From RPQJ01 sp963696545 (lineage in GTDB: Bacteria; Pseudomonadota; Gammaproteobacteria; Steroidobacterales; Steroidobacteraceae): a stretch of DNA of 64,000 nt. The position numbers and the translations under genes were made by a program. Location of the stretch: positions 37,289 through 101,288 of the forward strand of contig CAVOKQ010000014.1 of assembly GCA_963696545.1 (NCBI GenBank), written 5' to 3'. Shown one piece after another: positions 34,948-46,180 of this stretch. The notes under the pieces were generated by a model that saw only the letters and a program-made list of their open reading frames with translations, had not been told where the DNA came from and ran no database searches. Position 1 is the first letter of the stretch. Every line of letters starts with the position of its first letter.

Positions 34948-37005
34948 ATGACCCGCAACACGGCCGGCCGCTACCCGCACCTGCTCGCCCCGCTCGACCT
35001 CGGCTTCGCGACGCTGCGCAACCGCGTGCTGATGGGCTCGATGCACACGGGCCTCGAGGACCACGCGAAGCTGTTTCCCCGCCTGACGAAATATTTCGCG
35101 GAACGCGCGCGCGGCGGGGTCGGGCTCATCGTCACTGGCGGGTTCGCGCCGAACATCGAGGGCTGGACGTCGCCGTTCGGCGGACGGCTCACGACGCGCG
35201 CGGCCGCGGCCCGGCACCGGCCGATCACCGAGGCAGTGCACGCCGAGGGCGGCAGGATTGCGCTGCAGATCCTGCACACGGGTCGCTACGGCTATCACCC
35301 GCTGTCGGTGGCGCCGTCACGGATCAAGTCGCCGATCACGCCGTTCACGCCGCGCGCACTCTCGGCACGCGGCGTCGAGCGCCAGATCCGCGCGTTCGTG
35401 CGCTGCGCCTCGCTCGCACGGGAAGCAGGCTACGACGGCGTCGAGGTGATGGGCTCCGAGGGCTACTTCATCAACCAGTTCCTCGTGCAGCACACGAACC
35501 GGCGCACCGACGAGTGGGGCGGCGACTACTCGAACCGGATGCGGCTGCCGGTCGAGATCGTCGAGCGGACCCGCGAGGCGGTCGGCCGCGACTTCATCAT
35601 CGTCTACCGCCTGTCGATGCTCGACCTCGTGCCGGACGGCAGCAGCTGGGACGAAGTGGTGCTTCTCGCGAAGGCGATCGAGCGGGCGGGCGCCACGATC
35701 ATCAACACCGGCATCGGCTGGCACGAGGCGCGCGTACCCACGATCGCGACGTCCGTGCCCCGCGCCGCCTTCGCCTGGGTAACGCGCAAGATGAAGAGCG
35801 AGGTCGGCATCCCGCTCTGTACGACGAATCGCATCAACACGCCCGAGGTCGCCGAACAGGTGCTGGCCGACGGTTGCGCGGACATGGTGTCGATGGCGCG
35901 CCCGCTGCTGGCCGACCCGGACTTCGTCAACAAGGCCGCCACCGGACGGGCCGACGAGATCAATACCTGCATCGCCTGCAACCAGGCGTGCCTGGATCAC
36001 GTGTTCCAGCGCAAGATCGCATCGTGCCTCGTGAATCCGCGCGCGGGCCACGAGACGGAACTCGTGTACGAGCCGGCACAGGCGGTGAAGCGCGTCGCGG
36101 TCGTCGGTGCGGGACCTGCGGGCCTGGCCTGCGCGACGGTGCTCGCGGAACGCGGGCACTCTGTCGATCTGTTCGAGGCGGCGGCCGGGATCGGCGGCCA
36201 GTTCAACATGGCGATGCGCATCCCCGGCAAGGAAGAGTTCGCCGAGACGCTGCGTTACTTCGGCCGGCGTCTCGACGTCGTCGGTGTCCGGGTCCATCTC
36301 GGTACACGTGTAACGGCAGAGCAACTCATCGCCGGCCGTTACGACGAGGTCGTGCTCGCAACCGGCGTGACGCCACGCGATCCGCGGATCGACGGCGCCG
36401 ACGAACAGCGACGCGCCGGGCGCCTGCTGTCATACGTCGACGTGCTGCTGCACGGCCGGCCCGTCGGCCGCCGCGTCGCGATCGTCGGCGCCGGCGGCAT
36501 TGGTTTCGACGTAGCGGAGTTCCTCGTGGCCGGCGAACACTCGACGGCGACAGACGCCGCGGCCTGGATGGCCGAATGGGGCGTTGGCGATCCGGCGGCG
36601 AGTCGTGGCGGCCTTGTGCAGCCGCGGATCGAGCCGCCTGCACGGCAGGTGCACCTGCTGCAACGCAAGGCCACGCCGCTCGGCAAGGGCCTCGGCAAGA
36701 CGACCGGCTGGATCCACCGCGCGGCACTGCGGATGAAGCGCGTCGAGATGATCGGCGACGTCAACTACGAGCGAGTCGACGAGCGCGGACTGCACGTCAC
36801 GTTCGGCGAGACGCACGAGAAGCCGATGCTGATCGAGGTGGATACGGTCGTGCTGTGCGCCGGGCAGGATCCGCAGCGCGAACTGGCCGCGCCGCTGCAG
36901 GCCGCCGGCGTCAAGGTGCACCTGATCGGCGGCGCCGACGTCGCCGCGGAACTCGACGCCAAACGCGCGATCGACCAGGGCTCACGACTCGCCGCGAGCC
37001 TCTAG
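34948..37005 (+). CDS. fadH: 2,4-dienoyl-CoA reductase-type NADH:flavin oxidoreductase
   Basis: A 685-residue protein of the FadH/trimethylamine dehydrogenase family. An FMN barrel of the old yellow enzyme type (RIALQILHTGRYGYH, GYDGVEVMGSEGYFINQF) is followed by a 4Fe-4S cluster (C341-x2-C344-x3-C348-x11-C360) and an FAD/NAD domain (VAVVGAGPAGLACA, VAIVGAGGIGFDVAEFLV). FadH reduces 2,4-dienoyl-CoA during breakdown of polyunsaturated fatty acids. The length and cluster spacing agree with FadH; other enoate reductases of this family remain possible. The ATG starts one base after the pit stop. Confidence 0.88.
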   Translation: MTRNTAGRYPHLLAPLDLGFATLRNRVLMGSMHTGLEDHAKLFPRLTKYFAERARGGVGLIVTGGFAPNIEGWTSPFGGRLTTRAAAARHRPITEAVHAEGGRIALQILHTGRYGYHPLSVAPSRIKSPITPFTPRALSARGVERQIRAFVRCASLAREAGYDGVEVMGSEGYFINQFLVQHTNRRTDEWGGDYSNRMRLPVEIVERTREAVGRDFIIVYRLSMLDLVPDGSSWDEVVLLAKAIERAGATIINTGIGWHEARVPTIATSVPRAAFAWVTRKMKSEVGIPLCTTNRINTPEVAEQVLADGCADMVSMARPLLADPDFVNKAATGRADEINTCIACNQACLDHVFQRKIASCLVNPRAGHETELVYEPAQAVKRVAVVGAGPAGLACATVLAERGHSVDLFEAAAGIGGQFNMAMRIPGKEEFAETLRYFGRRLDVVGVRVHLGTRVTAEQLIAGRYDEVVLATGVTPRDPRIDGADEQRRAGRLLSYVDVLLHGRPVGRRVAIVGAGGIGFDVAEFLVAGEHSTATDAAAWMAEWGVGDPAASRGGLVQPRIEPPARQVHLLQRKATPLGKGLGKTTGWIHRAALRMKRVEMIGDVNYERVDERGLHVTFGETHEKPMLIEVDTVVLCAGQDPQRELAAPLQAAGVKVHLIGGADVAAELDAKRAIDQGSRLAASL

Positions 37006-37015
37006 CCGCGCGACG

Positions 37016-37783
37016 TCACTGCAGGGCGAACGGCACCCGCGCCCGGCCGGTCGCGTGCTCTTCCGCGCGCTTCGCGGCGTGGATCGCCTTCAGCAGCTGC
37101 GAGTGAACCTGCACCTCCTGGCCCGACAGCAGGAAACGGTCCGCAAGCTCGAGCACTCTCTCGAGCAGGTTGCTGCGCTGGTCCAGGTACAGCAGCGTCT
37201 TGCCAAGGTGACGCGGGTCGCGCGCCTCGACGTGCAGCACCTCCGCCGTCCTGAGCGCGATGTCGTACTCGTCGGGCGACGGCTTCTGGCGATAGACCGG
37301 CTCATGCTGGTCGGTGCCAGGCACGTCCGCAGCGGCCGGCCGCGACGGCTCCAGCGGGCCCTTGCGAGGCGGTCCATGCAGCAGGCTCTGGATGACGTCG
37401 CTGGTCGTGAGTATCCCGATGACGCGCTCCTGCTCGTCGACGACCGGGACCGCGTGCACGCCGGCTTCCGTCATTCGTTCGGCCGCGTCGCCGACGCTCG
37501 TGTGCGGCTGCATGCTCAGCACCGGCGTGCGCATCAGCTGCTCGATCGTCATGCACTCGTCCAGGAATCGAGCCCGGTCGGCGGTCGCCTTCGGCACGAA
37601 GTACTCGAGCTTCATCACGTCCGCCGAGCTCAGCATGCCGGTCAACTTGCCGCTCCGGACGACGGGCAGGTGGTGGATCGGGTACTGCAGGAAGCAGTCC
37701 AGCACTTCGCTGACGGGGCGGTCCGCTTCGATCACGACCACGGTCTCGGTCATGACTCGCGATACGGGTTCTTCGGGTCTCAT
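37016..37783 (-). CDS. CBS-pair protein with extra C-terminal region
   Basis: Two CBS motifs span residues 1-130 (VSRVMTETVVVIEADRPVSE and MRTPVLSMQPHTSVGDAAER), the second ending VIGILTTSDVIQSLL. About 120 residues without a recognised fold follow. CBS pairs bind adenine nucleotides and tune partner proteins; no partner domain is present here, so the target is unknown. Signals such as a ribosome site are not obvious at the ATG at 37781-37783. It converges on fadH with 10 bases between the stops. Confidence 0.85.
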   Translation of the reverse strand: MRPEEPVSRVMTETVVVIEADRPVSEVLDCFLQYPIHHLPVVRSGKLTGMLSSADVMKLEYFVPKATADRARFLDECMTIEQLMRTPVLSMQPHTSVGDAAERMTEAGVHAVPVVDEQERVIGILTTSDVIQSLLHGPPRKGPLEPSRPAAADVPGTDQHEPVYRQKPSPDEYDIALRTAEVLHVEARDPRHLGKTLLYLDQRSNLLERVLELADRFLLSGQEVQVHSQLLKAIHAAKRAEEHATGRARVPFALQ

Positions 37784-37912
37784 GTCATGCCTCGGCGCAC
37801 AGCCCGGCGCAGATCCGCCTGCGCTGGACCTGGGCGCGCGCTCAACCGACGCAAGGCTGCGCCGGCGGCGGTGCGACTGGACATCCGTACTGCCCGCAGC
37901 GCTGCCGACGGG

Positions 37913-38755
37913 CTAGCGTGACGTCGCTTCAAACGCGCCGCGCATCGCCGCCAGGGACTGCTGCATCGGCGTCCAGCGCTGGCCGCCGATCAGGCCGCCG
38001 TCGACGACGAGATCGTGGCCGTTGACAAATGACGACTCGTCGCTCGCGAGGAACAGCGCCGCATTGGCGACGTCGTCGGTGAGACCCGCACGGGGAATCG
38101 GCTGCATGCTGGCGAGCGCCGCCTTCACCGCGTCTGCCGTCTGCTCGGCCCGGTCCGCCGGCAGGCCCGCGGCCTTGCCGAAGATGCCGGTGGCGATGCC
38201 TCCCGGCGAGATTGAGTTCACGCGCACTCCCTTTTCGCCGAGCTGCATGGCGACGCAACGCGTCACGTGGATGACCGCCGCCTTCGCCGCGGAATACACC
38301 ATCGACGAGGAAAACCCCGCGCGATGGCCGGCCACCGACCCGTTGTTGATGATGCTTCCCGATCCCTGGCGCATCATGACCGGCGCCACGTGCTTCATGC
38401 CCAGAACGACTGATCGCAGCAGCACTGCGATGGCGGCGTCGAATCCTTCCAGCGGCACGGTCTCGATGCCGCCCGTTGGCGCCGGCCCGCCTGCGTTGTT
38501 GAACATGCAATCGACCCGCCCATGCCTGCCGACCGTGAACTCGACCAGCGCCCGAATGGCGTCCTCGTCAGTGACGTCGGTGCGAACGAAGTCGCAGCTC
38601 GCGCCGAGCGAGCCTGCGACGGCTCGCCCCTCTGCCTCGCGGCGGCCGGCGATGATCACCCGCGCTCCCTCTGCGGCGAACACTTCGGCCGTCCTGCGGC
38701 CGATGCCGCTGGTCGCACCCGTGATGATGCAGACCTTGTCGCGCAATCTCGCCAT
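37913..38755 (-). CDS. Short-chain dehydrogenase/reductase (SDR)
   Basis: A 280-residue classical SDR. The cofactor motif TGATSGIG is near the N-terminus with basic RR residues after the second strand, suggesting NADP. NNAG, the catalytic serine in INNGSVAG, YSAAK and the SPGGIATG loop are all present. The end (NGHDLVVDGGLIGG) is typical. The substrate is unknown. It stands 130 bases from the CBS gene with no overlap, and lies directly downstream of the LytTR regulator, possibly in one message. Confidence 0.88.
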   Translation of the reverse strand: MARLRDKVCIITGATSGIGRRTAEVFAAEGARVIIAGRREAEGRAVAGSLGASCDFVRTDVTDEDAIRALVEFTVGRHGRVDCMFNNAGGPAPTGGIETVPLEGFDAAIAVLLRSVVLGMKHVAPVMMRQGSGSIINNGSVAGHRAGFSSSMVYSAAKAAVIHVTRCVAMQLGEKGVRVNSISPGGIATGIFGKAAGLPADRAEQTADAVKAALASMQPIPRAGLTDDVANAALFLASDESSFVNGHDLVVDGGLIGGQRWTPMQQSLAAMRGAFEATSR

Positions 38756-38769
38756 CTTGCCTCCGTTCG

Positions 38770-39615
38770 TCAGACGCTTTCTGCGCGGGTGGTGCCCGGG
38801 GCGACCCCTGCGCTGTCGAGCAGCATCTCGACCTTGTCACGGTAACTGCGGCTCAGCTTGATCTCCTGGCCCGACTGGAGCCGCAGGAAGCACTCGCCGT
38901 TCAGGTGCGCTCGCAGCGCCGCAACGCGCGCGAGGTTGACGATCGTCGAGCGGTGCACGCGCTGGAACAGCCGCGGATCGAGCATTTCCTCGAGTTCCTT
39001 CATCGTCGCGCGCAGCACGTGTGTCTGCCCCGCCGCGTGCAGGCACATGTAGTCGCCGGCAGCATCGACCCAGTCGATGGTCGACACGTCGAGCCGGATC
39101 GTCTCACGGCCGACACGGATCGGCAGCACGGTCGCATGGCGACGCACGGTGCGTCCGGCGGCGGCAAGCGCGTCGGCCTCGATCTCGCCCTTGCCCGCGG
39201 TCTCGGCGAGCAGCGCCATCAGCTGCTCGCGCTGGGCGACAGCCCGCTGCTGGTGCCACTGCGCACGCACGCGATCGAGCGCTCGCGTGAGCCGGTCGTC
39301 GTCGACGGGTTTCAGCAGGTAGTCGAGTGCGTGCGCGTCGAAGGCCTGGATCGCGAAGCGGTCGAACGCGGTCACGAACACGATCATCGGCAGGCTCTGC
39401 TGCGGCACCTGCGCGATCACGTCCAGCCCCGACAGGCCCGGCATCTGGACGTCGAGGAACATCAGGTCCGGAGCGAGCTCCGTGATCGCCGCGATCGCCT
39501 CACGGCCGTTCGCGCACTGGCGGACGATCTCGATGTCGGACGCCTCGCGCAGGCGCAGCTCGAGCCCGCGACGGGCGAGCGGTTCGTCGTCGACGATGAT
39601 CGTGCGGATGCTCAT
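38770..39615 (-). CDS. LytTR-family response regulator
   Basis: A 281-residue response regulator: a receiver domain with phospho-acceptor Asp55 (LMFLDVQMPG), acidic pair DD9-10 and the TAFDRFAIQAF switch region, then a LytTR DNA-binding domain from about residue 165 (IDWVDAAGDYMCLH, RVHRSTIVNLARVAAL). It resembles AlgR/LytR-type regulators that bind direct repeats. The ATG at 39613-39615 overlaps the kinase stop by four bases (ATGA), showing translational coupling. The kinase is the likely partner. Confidence 0.92.
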   Translation of the reverse strand: MSIRTIIVDDEPLARRGLELRLREASDIEIVRQCANGREAIAAITELAPDLMFLDVQMPGLSGLDVIAQVPQQSLPMIVFVTAFDRFAIQAFDAHALDYLLKPVDDDRLTRALDRVRAQWHQQRAVAQREQLMALLAETAGKGEIEADALAAAGRTVRRHATVLPIRVGRETIRLDVSTIDWVDAAGDYMCLHAAGQTHVLRATMKELEEMLDPRLFQRVHRSTIVNLARVAALRAHLNGECFLRLQSGQEIKLSRSYRDKVEMLLDSAGVAPGTTRAESV

Positions 39616-40679
39616 GGCTGGGCGGCCCGCTCGAATGGTAACTCGATCTCGATCCTGAGGCCCGGACGCGCAAAGCGCACGGCCATCTGCTGGTGCTCGC
39701 CGTAGAGCACAGCCAGGCGCTCGCGAGTGTTGCGATACCCGACGCCGCGGCCGTCGCCGAGCGTGACGCCCACCGGCAGGCCCGGGCCGTCGTCCTGCAC
39801 CACGAGCCGCAGGGTCCTCTGGTCCCTGTGCGCCTCGATCCGCAGCCGGCCGCCCTCCTCGCGGGGCGCGATCGCGTGCTTCAGCGCGTTCTCGATCAGC
39901 GGCTGCAGGATCAGCGACGGCACCAGCGCAGGCAGCGCGGCGTCCTCGACGTCGAACTCGAGGCGCAGCCGCTCGGCAAAGCGCAATTTCTCGATGCCGA
40001 GGTAGAGGTCGAGTGCGGCGAGCTCCTCGCGCAGCGTCACCTTCTTCATCGGGTCCTGGTCGAGCGTGTGACGCAGGAACTCGGACAGCCGCCCGACCGC
40101 CTGGTTCGCGACCTTGCCTTGGCCGTCGAGGATCAGAGTCGAGATCGCGTTCAGCGTGTTGAACAGGAAGTGCGGGTTCAATTGATAGCGCAGCATCTTC
40201 ACCTGCGCTTCCTGCGCGAGCGCGGAGGCCTGCAGCGCGGCCTCGCGCTGCTGCTGCAGCGTCTCGTAGTACTTGATGCCGAAATACAGGCCCGACCAGC
40301 AGACGAGCAGGTACGTGGAGCTCAACGTGCCCGTGAAGATGCTGTACCAGTGCTCGGCTTCCATCCAGTCGCCGACGAACACGCCGTACGAATAGTTGAT
40401 GGTCGCACGCCACGCGAGCGCCGTGAGCCACGCGATGACCAGTACGCCGGCGATGATCACCGGCGGGCGGCGACCCCAGAGCCGGCGGTACACGTAACGC
40501 AGCGGCGCCGACAGCAGGAAGCCGCTTGCAGCGGCGGCGAGGACCACCTTGATGTAGGACGCGGGCTTCTCGTACAGCAGTGCGCCAAGGTACTGCGTGA
40601 TCAGGTACGCGCTCCAGCCGAGCGTGTGCAGCGCCCAGAACAGCAGGTTACGGTTGCGGCGCAGGTCGTCGAGGGTCAC
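39612..40679 (-). CDS. LytS/AlgZ-type sensor histidine kinase
   Basis: A 355-residue membrane kinase of the His_kinase (PF06580) family. Four hydrophobic helices occupy residues 10-135, so sensing would occur in or at the membrane. The H box is LNPHFLFNTLNAIS with His170 the phospho-acceptor, and the ATP-binding part has QPLIENALKHAI and DDGPGLPVG. It lacks a periplasmic loop of any size. It pairs with the overlapping LytTR regulator; the stimulus is unknown. Confidence 0.92.
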   Translation of the reverse strand: MTLDDLRRNRNLLFWALHTLGWSAYLITQYLGALLYEKPASYIKVVLAAAASGFLLSAPLRYVYRRLWGRRPPVIIAGVLVIAWLTALAWRATINYSYGVFVGDWMEAEHWYSIFTGTLSSTYLLVCWSGLYFGIKYYETLQQQREAALQASALAQEAQVKMLRYQLNPHFLFNTLNAISTLILDGQGKVANQAVGRLSEFLRHTLDQDPMKKVTLREELAALDLYLGIEKLRFAERLRLEFDVEDAALPALVPSLILQPLIENALKHAIAPREEGGRLRIEAHRDQRTLRLVVQDDGPGLPVGVTLGDGRGVGYRNTRERLAVLYGEHQQMAVRFARPGLRIEIELPFERAAQP

Positions 40680-40733
40680 CGGCGGAGCTTAGCGGCCGGG
40701 CAGCCAGCCTGGAAACGGTTCATCGCCGTGAAG

Positions 40734-41084
40734 CTACAGTTCGTCGTATTTCCGGCTCGACCCGCGCGCCTTCTCGACCGGGTACTTCTGCCCGTTGCGC
40801 ACGATCTTCGCGAACGCCGCGCGCTCGAGATCGACGTCGAGCTTGTCCGCGAGCCGCACTAGGTACAGCAGCACGTCGGCCAGCTCCTGCTCGACAGCCG
40901 CGCGGGTCTCCGGCGGCAACTCGCGGGCCTGCTCGTCGGTGAGCCACTGGAACGGCTCGAGCAGCTCCGCAGCCTCGACCGCGAGCGCGGTCGCGAGGTT
41001 GCGCGGCGAATGAAACTGGTCCCAGTCGCGCTCGGCCGCGAACTCCCGGAGTGCGTCGCGGAGCCGGACCAGGCTGTCGGTCAT
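40734..41084 (-). CDS. MazG-like nucleotide pyrophosphohydrolase
   Basis: A 116-residue all-alpha protein with the Mg-binding pattern E37-x2-E40 and E67-x2-D70 (VEAAELLEPFQ, ELADVLLYLVRLAD) of the MazG/RS21-C6 family. Small members hydrolyse dCTP or modified nucleotides to monophosphates, so this is a house-cleaning enzyme. The opening RDALREFAAERDW is typical of the RS21-C6 group. The start ATG at 41082-41084 follows a GGGG-rich sequence. The next gene ends 18 bases upstream. Confidence 0.85.
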   Translation of the reverse strand: MTDSLVRLRDALREFAAERDWDQFHSPRNLATALAVEAAELLEPFQWLTDEQARELPPETRAAVEQELADVLLYLVRLADKLDVDLERAAFAKIVRNGQKYPVEKARGSSRKYDEL

Positions 41085-41102
41085 GTGCGGGGAGACCCCG
41101 CG

Positions 41103-41507
41103 TCAGGGAATCTGGATCTTGCCGCGCGGCGGCAGGCCACCCTGCCCGGTCAGCGCCGAGGCCGCCCCCGCTTCCGGGATGACGATCGACGAAGCCTGCT
41201 GCCGGCGCATCTCCTGCAGCTCCTGCATCGTTTCCTCGAAGGCCATCTTCGCGCCCGCGGCGAAACCCTCGCAGGCCTCGGCCAGCGTCTTCGCGTCGAT
41301 CTCGAAGCTGAGCGGCAGCGCACCCGCGGGCGTCATGATCTGGGCCTGGCCGACATAGGAAGCCGCGCGCGCCGGGTCCGGCGTGCCGTCGGCCTTCACC
41401 GGCGTCAGCACCCGGATCGTGCCGACCCTGCGATCGGTGAACATGTCCTCGCGGTACAGGTCCTGCGAGTCCATCTTCGGTTCGGGGGCGTTGCTCGGGC
41501 CGGCCAT
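41103..41507 (-). CDS. Conserved hypothetical protein
   Basis: A 134-residue soluble protein with no signal peptide. The N-terminal half (FTDRRVGTIRVLTPVKADG) and the tail (EMRRQQASSIVIPEAGA) look conserved; I recall similar proteins in gammaproteobacteria but no function. The ATG at 41505-41507 has GAGG nine bases upstream; the frame stays open to 41582. It lies 18 bases from the MazG-like gene in a probable operon. Confidence 0.75.
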   Translation of the reverse strand: MAGPSNAPEPKMDSQDLYREDMFTDRRVGTIRVLTPVKADGTPDPARAASYVGQAQIMTPAGALPLSFEIDAKTLAEACEGFAAGAKMAFEETMQELQEMRRQQASSIVIPEAGAASALTGQGGLPPRGKIQIP

Positions 41508-41595
41508 GGGCGAAATCCTCAGGAAGAGTCGGATCGACGGATCCGGGGCGGACACGGTACCCGAGGCCGGTCCGCGCGACAACGACCAGCCCGGG

Positions 41596-41808
41596 TCAGA
41601 ACTGGGCGTCCGGGCCCTGCCCGGTGGCCGGCGGGTTCCACAGGCCTTCCCGGGGCCAGGGCGTCAACGCGACGTAATACAGCACGATCAGGTTCACCAG
41701 CGGCAGCGACGCGATGATCGCGAGCCACGGCGGAAATCCCATGCGGCCGAAGATCTTCCAGAACGGGACCACTTGCAGCAGCGACAGAATGGCAATCCAG
41801 CGGATCAC
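41596..41808 (-). CDS. Small two-helix membrane protein
   Basis: A 70-residue protein with two hydrophobic segments, WIAILSLLQVVPFWKIFGRM and WLAIIASLPLVNLIVLYYVAL, and a short hydrophilic tail (PREGLWNPPATGQG). It resembles small DUF805-like or cysteine-free membrane peptides but I cannot name the family. The start is a GTG at 41806-41808. It diverges from the lipoprotein gene at 41928. Confidence 0.65.
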   Translation of the reverse strand: MIRWIAILSLLQVVPFWKIFGRMGFPPWLAIIASLPLVNLIVLYYVALTPWPREGLWNPPATGQGPDAQF

Positions 41809-41893
41809 GTGGGCTCCGGTACGGTGGCGGTATGCGTGATTCTAGGCCTAATGCCCTGGCCGGCGGCGAACACTCGCCGGGGCCGTTCGCACT

Positions 41894-41921
41894 TTGCACG
41901 AGCCGTCCGGCTCACCATACT
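41894..41921 (+). promoter_or_regulatory. Candidate promoter with an internal palindrome for the hut operon
   Basis: TTGCAC (41894-41899) and CATACT (41916-41921) fit -35 and -10 boxes with a 16-base spacer. The spacer contains a perfect inverted repeat GAGCC-GTCC-GGCTC (41900-41913), well placed for a repressor. The expected start of transcription falls at the ATG of the lipoprotein gene, so the mRNA would be nearly leaderless. Confidence 0.45.
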
Positions 41922-41927
41922 GCGCGG

Positions 41928-43279
41928 ATGTTGCCGGACCCCCACGCAAGCCCGCGCCGTTCCACGCGGTGGTGGACCCCGCTCGCACTCGTCCTGGCCG
42001 GCCTCGTTGTCGCCGGCTGCCAGACCGTGCATGACCTGCTGCCGGAATCTCGCAAGGAGCAGGCAGCCTCCGCCCGTCTGCTGCAGCTCCAGTCGCGCAA
42101 CATGCGATTCGCCGACGAGTACGTCGGGCGCCTGCTCCGCGTCACTCGCAGCGCCGAATACTCCATGACCGACGCGCAGCAGCGCTACATGCTCTCGGGC
42201 TGGCTGCTGGCGCAGGCCAACTCGGCTTACATCGACGCCTCGGGCGAGAGCCCGATCATCAGCACGCTCGACCTTGTCTCGCTGGCCACGCTCAGCCGGA
42301 TGATCGTGGAGGAATTTGCGCCCGAGCAGATGCCCGACCAGGCGGCCGCACTGATTGCAGCGCACCGGGAACTGGAAGCGCAGGCCTGGCAGCTTGCGAC
42401 GGAGATCCTGGACCCCGCGCAGCAGGCGGACCTTCGCCGGCTGCTCGTCGACTGGCGCGCGAAGAACCCGGGCGCGCAGAACGCGCCGTTTGTTCGCTTC
42501 CAGCAATTCGTGGCCCTGATACCGGCAGAGGGCGAGCAGCACCGCAAGTCGCTGATGCCGAGCAGCCTGATGGCCGTCGTCGGCCTCGACCCGATGGCCG
42601 GCCTCGACCCGGCGGTGCGGCAGGTCGAGCAGTCGCGGCTGCTGGCTGAACGCGCGGTCTTCTATGCGCAGCGCGTGCCGGTCATCATCGACCTGCAGCT
42701 CGACCGCTCGCTGAACCGGGTCGCGGCAGGCCCCGAGTCGCTGAAACTGCAGCGGCAGACGGCGAGCCTGGCGGACTCCGCAGCACGGTTTGCGACCAGC
42801 GCCGAAGCGCTGCCCGACGCGTTCGCGCGCGAGCGCGAGGCGCTCGTCAACCAGCTCTCCGCGCTGCTGCAGGCCCAATCCGCCACGCTGACGCCGATGC
42901 TGCTCGAGCTGCGCGGCGCCCTCGAGGCGGGCAACACGACCGCCACCTCCGTGGACCAGGCCGTGCGCTCGATCGACACGCTGGTCGCGCGCTTCGAGCA
43001 CAAGCCCGGCGAGCCTCGTGGCAAGCCTTTCGACGTCAACGAGTACACGCAGGCCGCGGCAGAGATCTCTCGCGCTGCCGGTGAACTGCAGCGACTACTT
43101 GGCTCGGTCGGCACGCAAGCTCCGCAGGTCGGCAACGCGCTCGAGGCGGGCGCCACACAGGGTCGTGCACTCGTCGACTATTTCTTCGTCCGCGTGGCGT
43201 GGTTGATCGCCCTGCTCTGCATCGGGCTGCTCGCCACGCTGCTGCTGTATCGCTGGCTCTCTCCGCGCATGCGCACCAC

Positions 43280-43283
<4 letters not shown>
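41928..43283 (+). CDS. Lipoprotein with C-terminal membrane helix, first gene of the hut cluster
   Basis: A 451-residue protein with a lipobox (LAGLVVAGC, Cys31) and a C-terminal helix (VAWLIALLCIGLLATLLLY), so it may be anchored at both ends. The middle is Ala/Gln/Leu-rich and helical, probably coiled coil (SLKLQRQTASLADSAARFAT). I do not recognise the family. Its TGA stop overlaps the hutU ATG (ATGA at 43280-43283), so the two are translationally coupled. A link to histidine use would be unusual. It might act as a sensor or chemotaxis-like structure, but no such domain is visible. Confidence 0.8.
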
Positions 43284-44939
<1,656 letters not shown>

Positions 44940-44949
44940 CCCTCACCTG

Positions 44950-46170
44950 ATGCTCACGCTCTGGCGCAACGCACGCATCGCAACCTGCAATGAGCAGGCG
45001 CAGGTGCACGCGCCGGGCGCGGTCGTGACGCGCGCAGGCACGGTCGAATGGGTCGGTGACGCGAGCGAGGTTCCCGCCGGGCTGCGACCGGACCGCACAA
45101 TTGAACTGGCTGGACGCTGGCTCACTCCGGGCCTCGTCGACTGCCACACGCACCTGGTGTTCGCGGGACAGCGCTCGAGCGAGTTCGCGCGCCGAACATC
45201 GGGCACGAGCTACGCCGAGATCGCGCGCGAAGGCGGCGGCATCCTGGGCACGATGCACGCCACGCGCGGGGCCAGCGAGGATGCGCTGCTGGAGCAGGCA
45301 CGGCCGCGGCTGCTGTCGCTGCTGAACGAAGGCGTCACCACGGTCGAGATCAAGTCGGGGTACGGGCTCGCGCCCGACGCCGAGGCGAAGATGCTGCAAG
45401 TCGCGCGCCGGCTCGAGGCCGGGCATCCGGTCACGGTGTCCACCAGCTACCTCGCCGCCCACTCTCTGCCGCCTGAGTTCGCCGGTCGTGCGGACGATTA
45501 CATCGATGCGATCTGTCGCGACTGGTTGCCGTCGCTGCACGCACAGGCGCCGGGACTGATCGATGCCGTCGACGCCTATTGCGAGGACATCGCCTTCTCG
45601 GCTGCGCAATGCGACCGCCTTTTCTCGGCGGCGCGGGCGCTCGGGCTTCCCGTGCGACTGCATGCGGAGCAACTGTCGAACGTCGGTGGCAGCCGGGTTG
45701 CGGCGCGCCACGGGGCGCTGTCGTGCGATCACCTCGAGTACGCGAACGGCCTTGACGCGGCCGCGCTCGCCCGCAGCGGCACCGTCGGCGTGATGCTGCC
45801 GGTCGCGTTCTACACGCTCGCCGAAACGCAGCTGCCCCCGTTCGACGCGTTGCGCGCGCACGGCGTGCCGCTTGCCGTCGCATCAGACTGCAATCCTGGC
45901 TCGGCTCCCGGCGCGTCGTTGCTGCTGGCGATGAACATGGCCCGGCGCCTGTTCGGCCTCACGAGCGAGGAAGTACTGCTCGGCACCACGCGGCATGCGG
46001 CACGCGCGCTCGGCCTGCACGACGTGCGCGGTTCGATCGCCCCCGGGCGCGCCGCGGACTTCGCCGTATGGTCGATAGAGACTCTGGACGAACTCGGCTA
46101 CTGGGTCGGCTTCAATCCCTGCAGCATGGTCGTGAAGGACGGCTCGATCGTGCTCGAGCGCCCGGTGTGA
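44950..46170 (+). CDS. hutI: Imidazolonepropionase
   Basis: HutI opens the imidazolone ring to formiminoglutamate. The 406-residue metal-dependent amidohydrolase has H66-x-H68 (GLVDCHTHLVFAG), a second metal histidine region (LHAEQLSN), EIKSGYGL and the late Asp in ASDCNPGSAPGASLL. The length is normal. The ATG at 44950 is 10 bases after hutU. It is co-transcribed in the hut run. Confidence 0.95.
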   Translation: MLTLWRNARIATCNEQAQVHAPGAVVTRAGTVEWVGDASEVPAGLRPDRTIELAGRWLTPGLVDCHTHLVFAGQRSSEFARRTSGTSYAEIAREGGGILGTMHATRGASEDALLEQARPRLLSLLNEGVTTVEIKSGYGLAPDAEAKMLQVARRLEAGHPVTVSTSYLAAHSLPPEFAGRADDYIDAICRDWLPSLHAQAPGLIDAVDAYCEDIAFSAAQCDRLFSAARALGLPVRLHAEQLSNVGGSRVAARHGALSCDHLEYANGLDAAALARSGTVGVMLPVAFYTLAETQLPPFDALRAHGVPLAVASDCNPGSAPGASLLLAMNMARRLFGLTSEEVLLGTTRHAARALGLHDVRGSIAPGRAADFAVWSIETLDELGYWVGFNPCSMVVKDGSIVLERPV

Positions 46171-46180
46171 GGAGCTTGAC

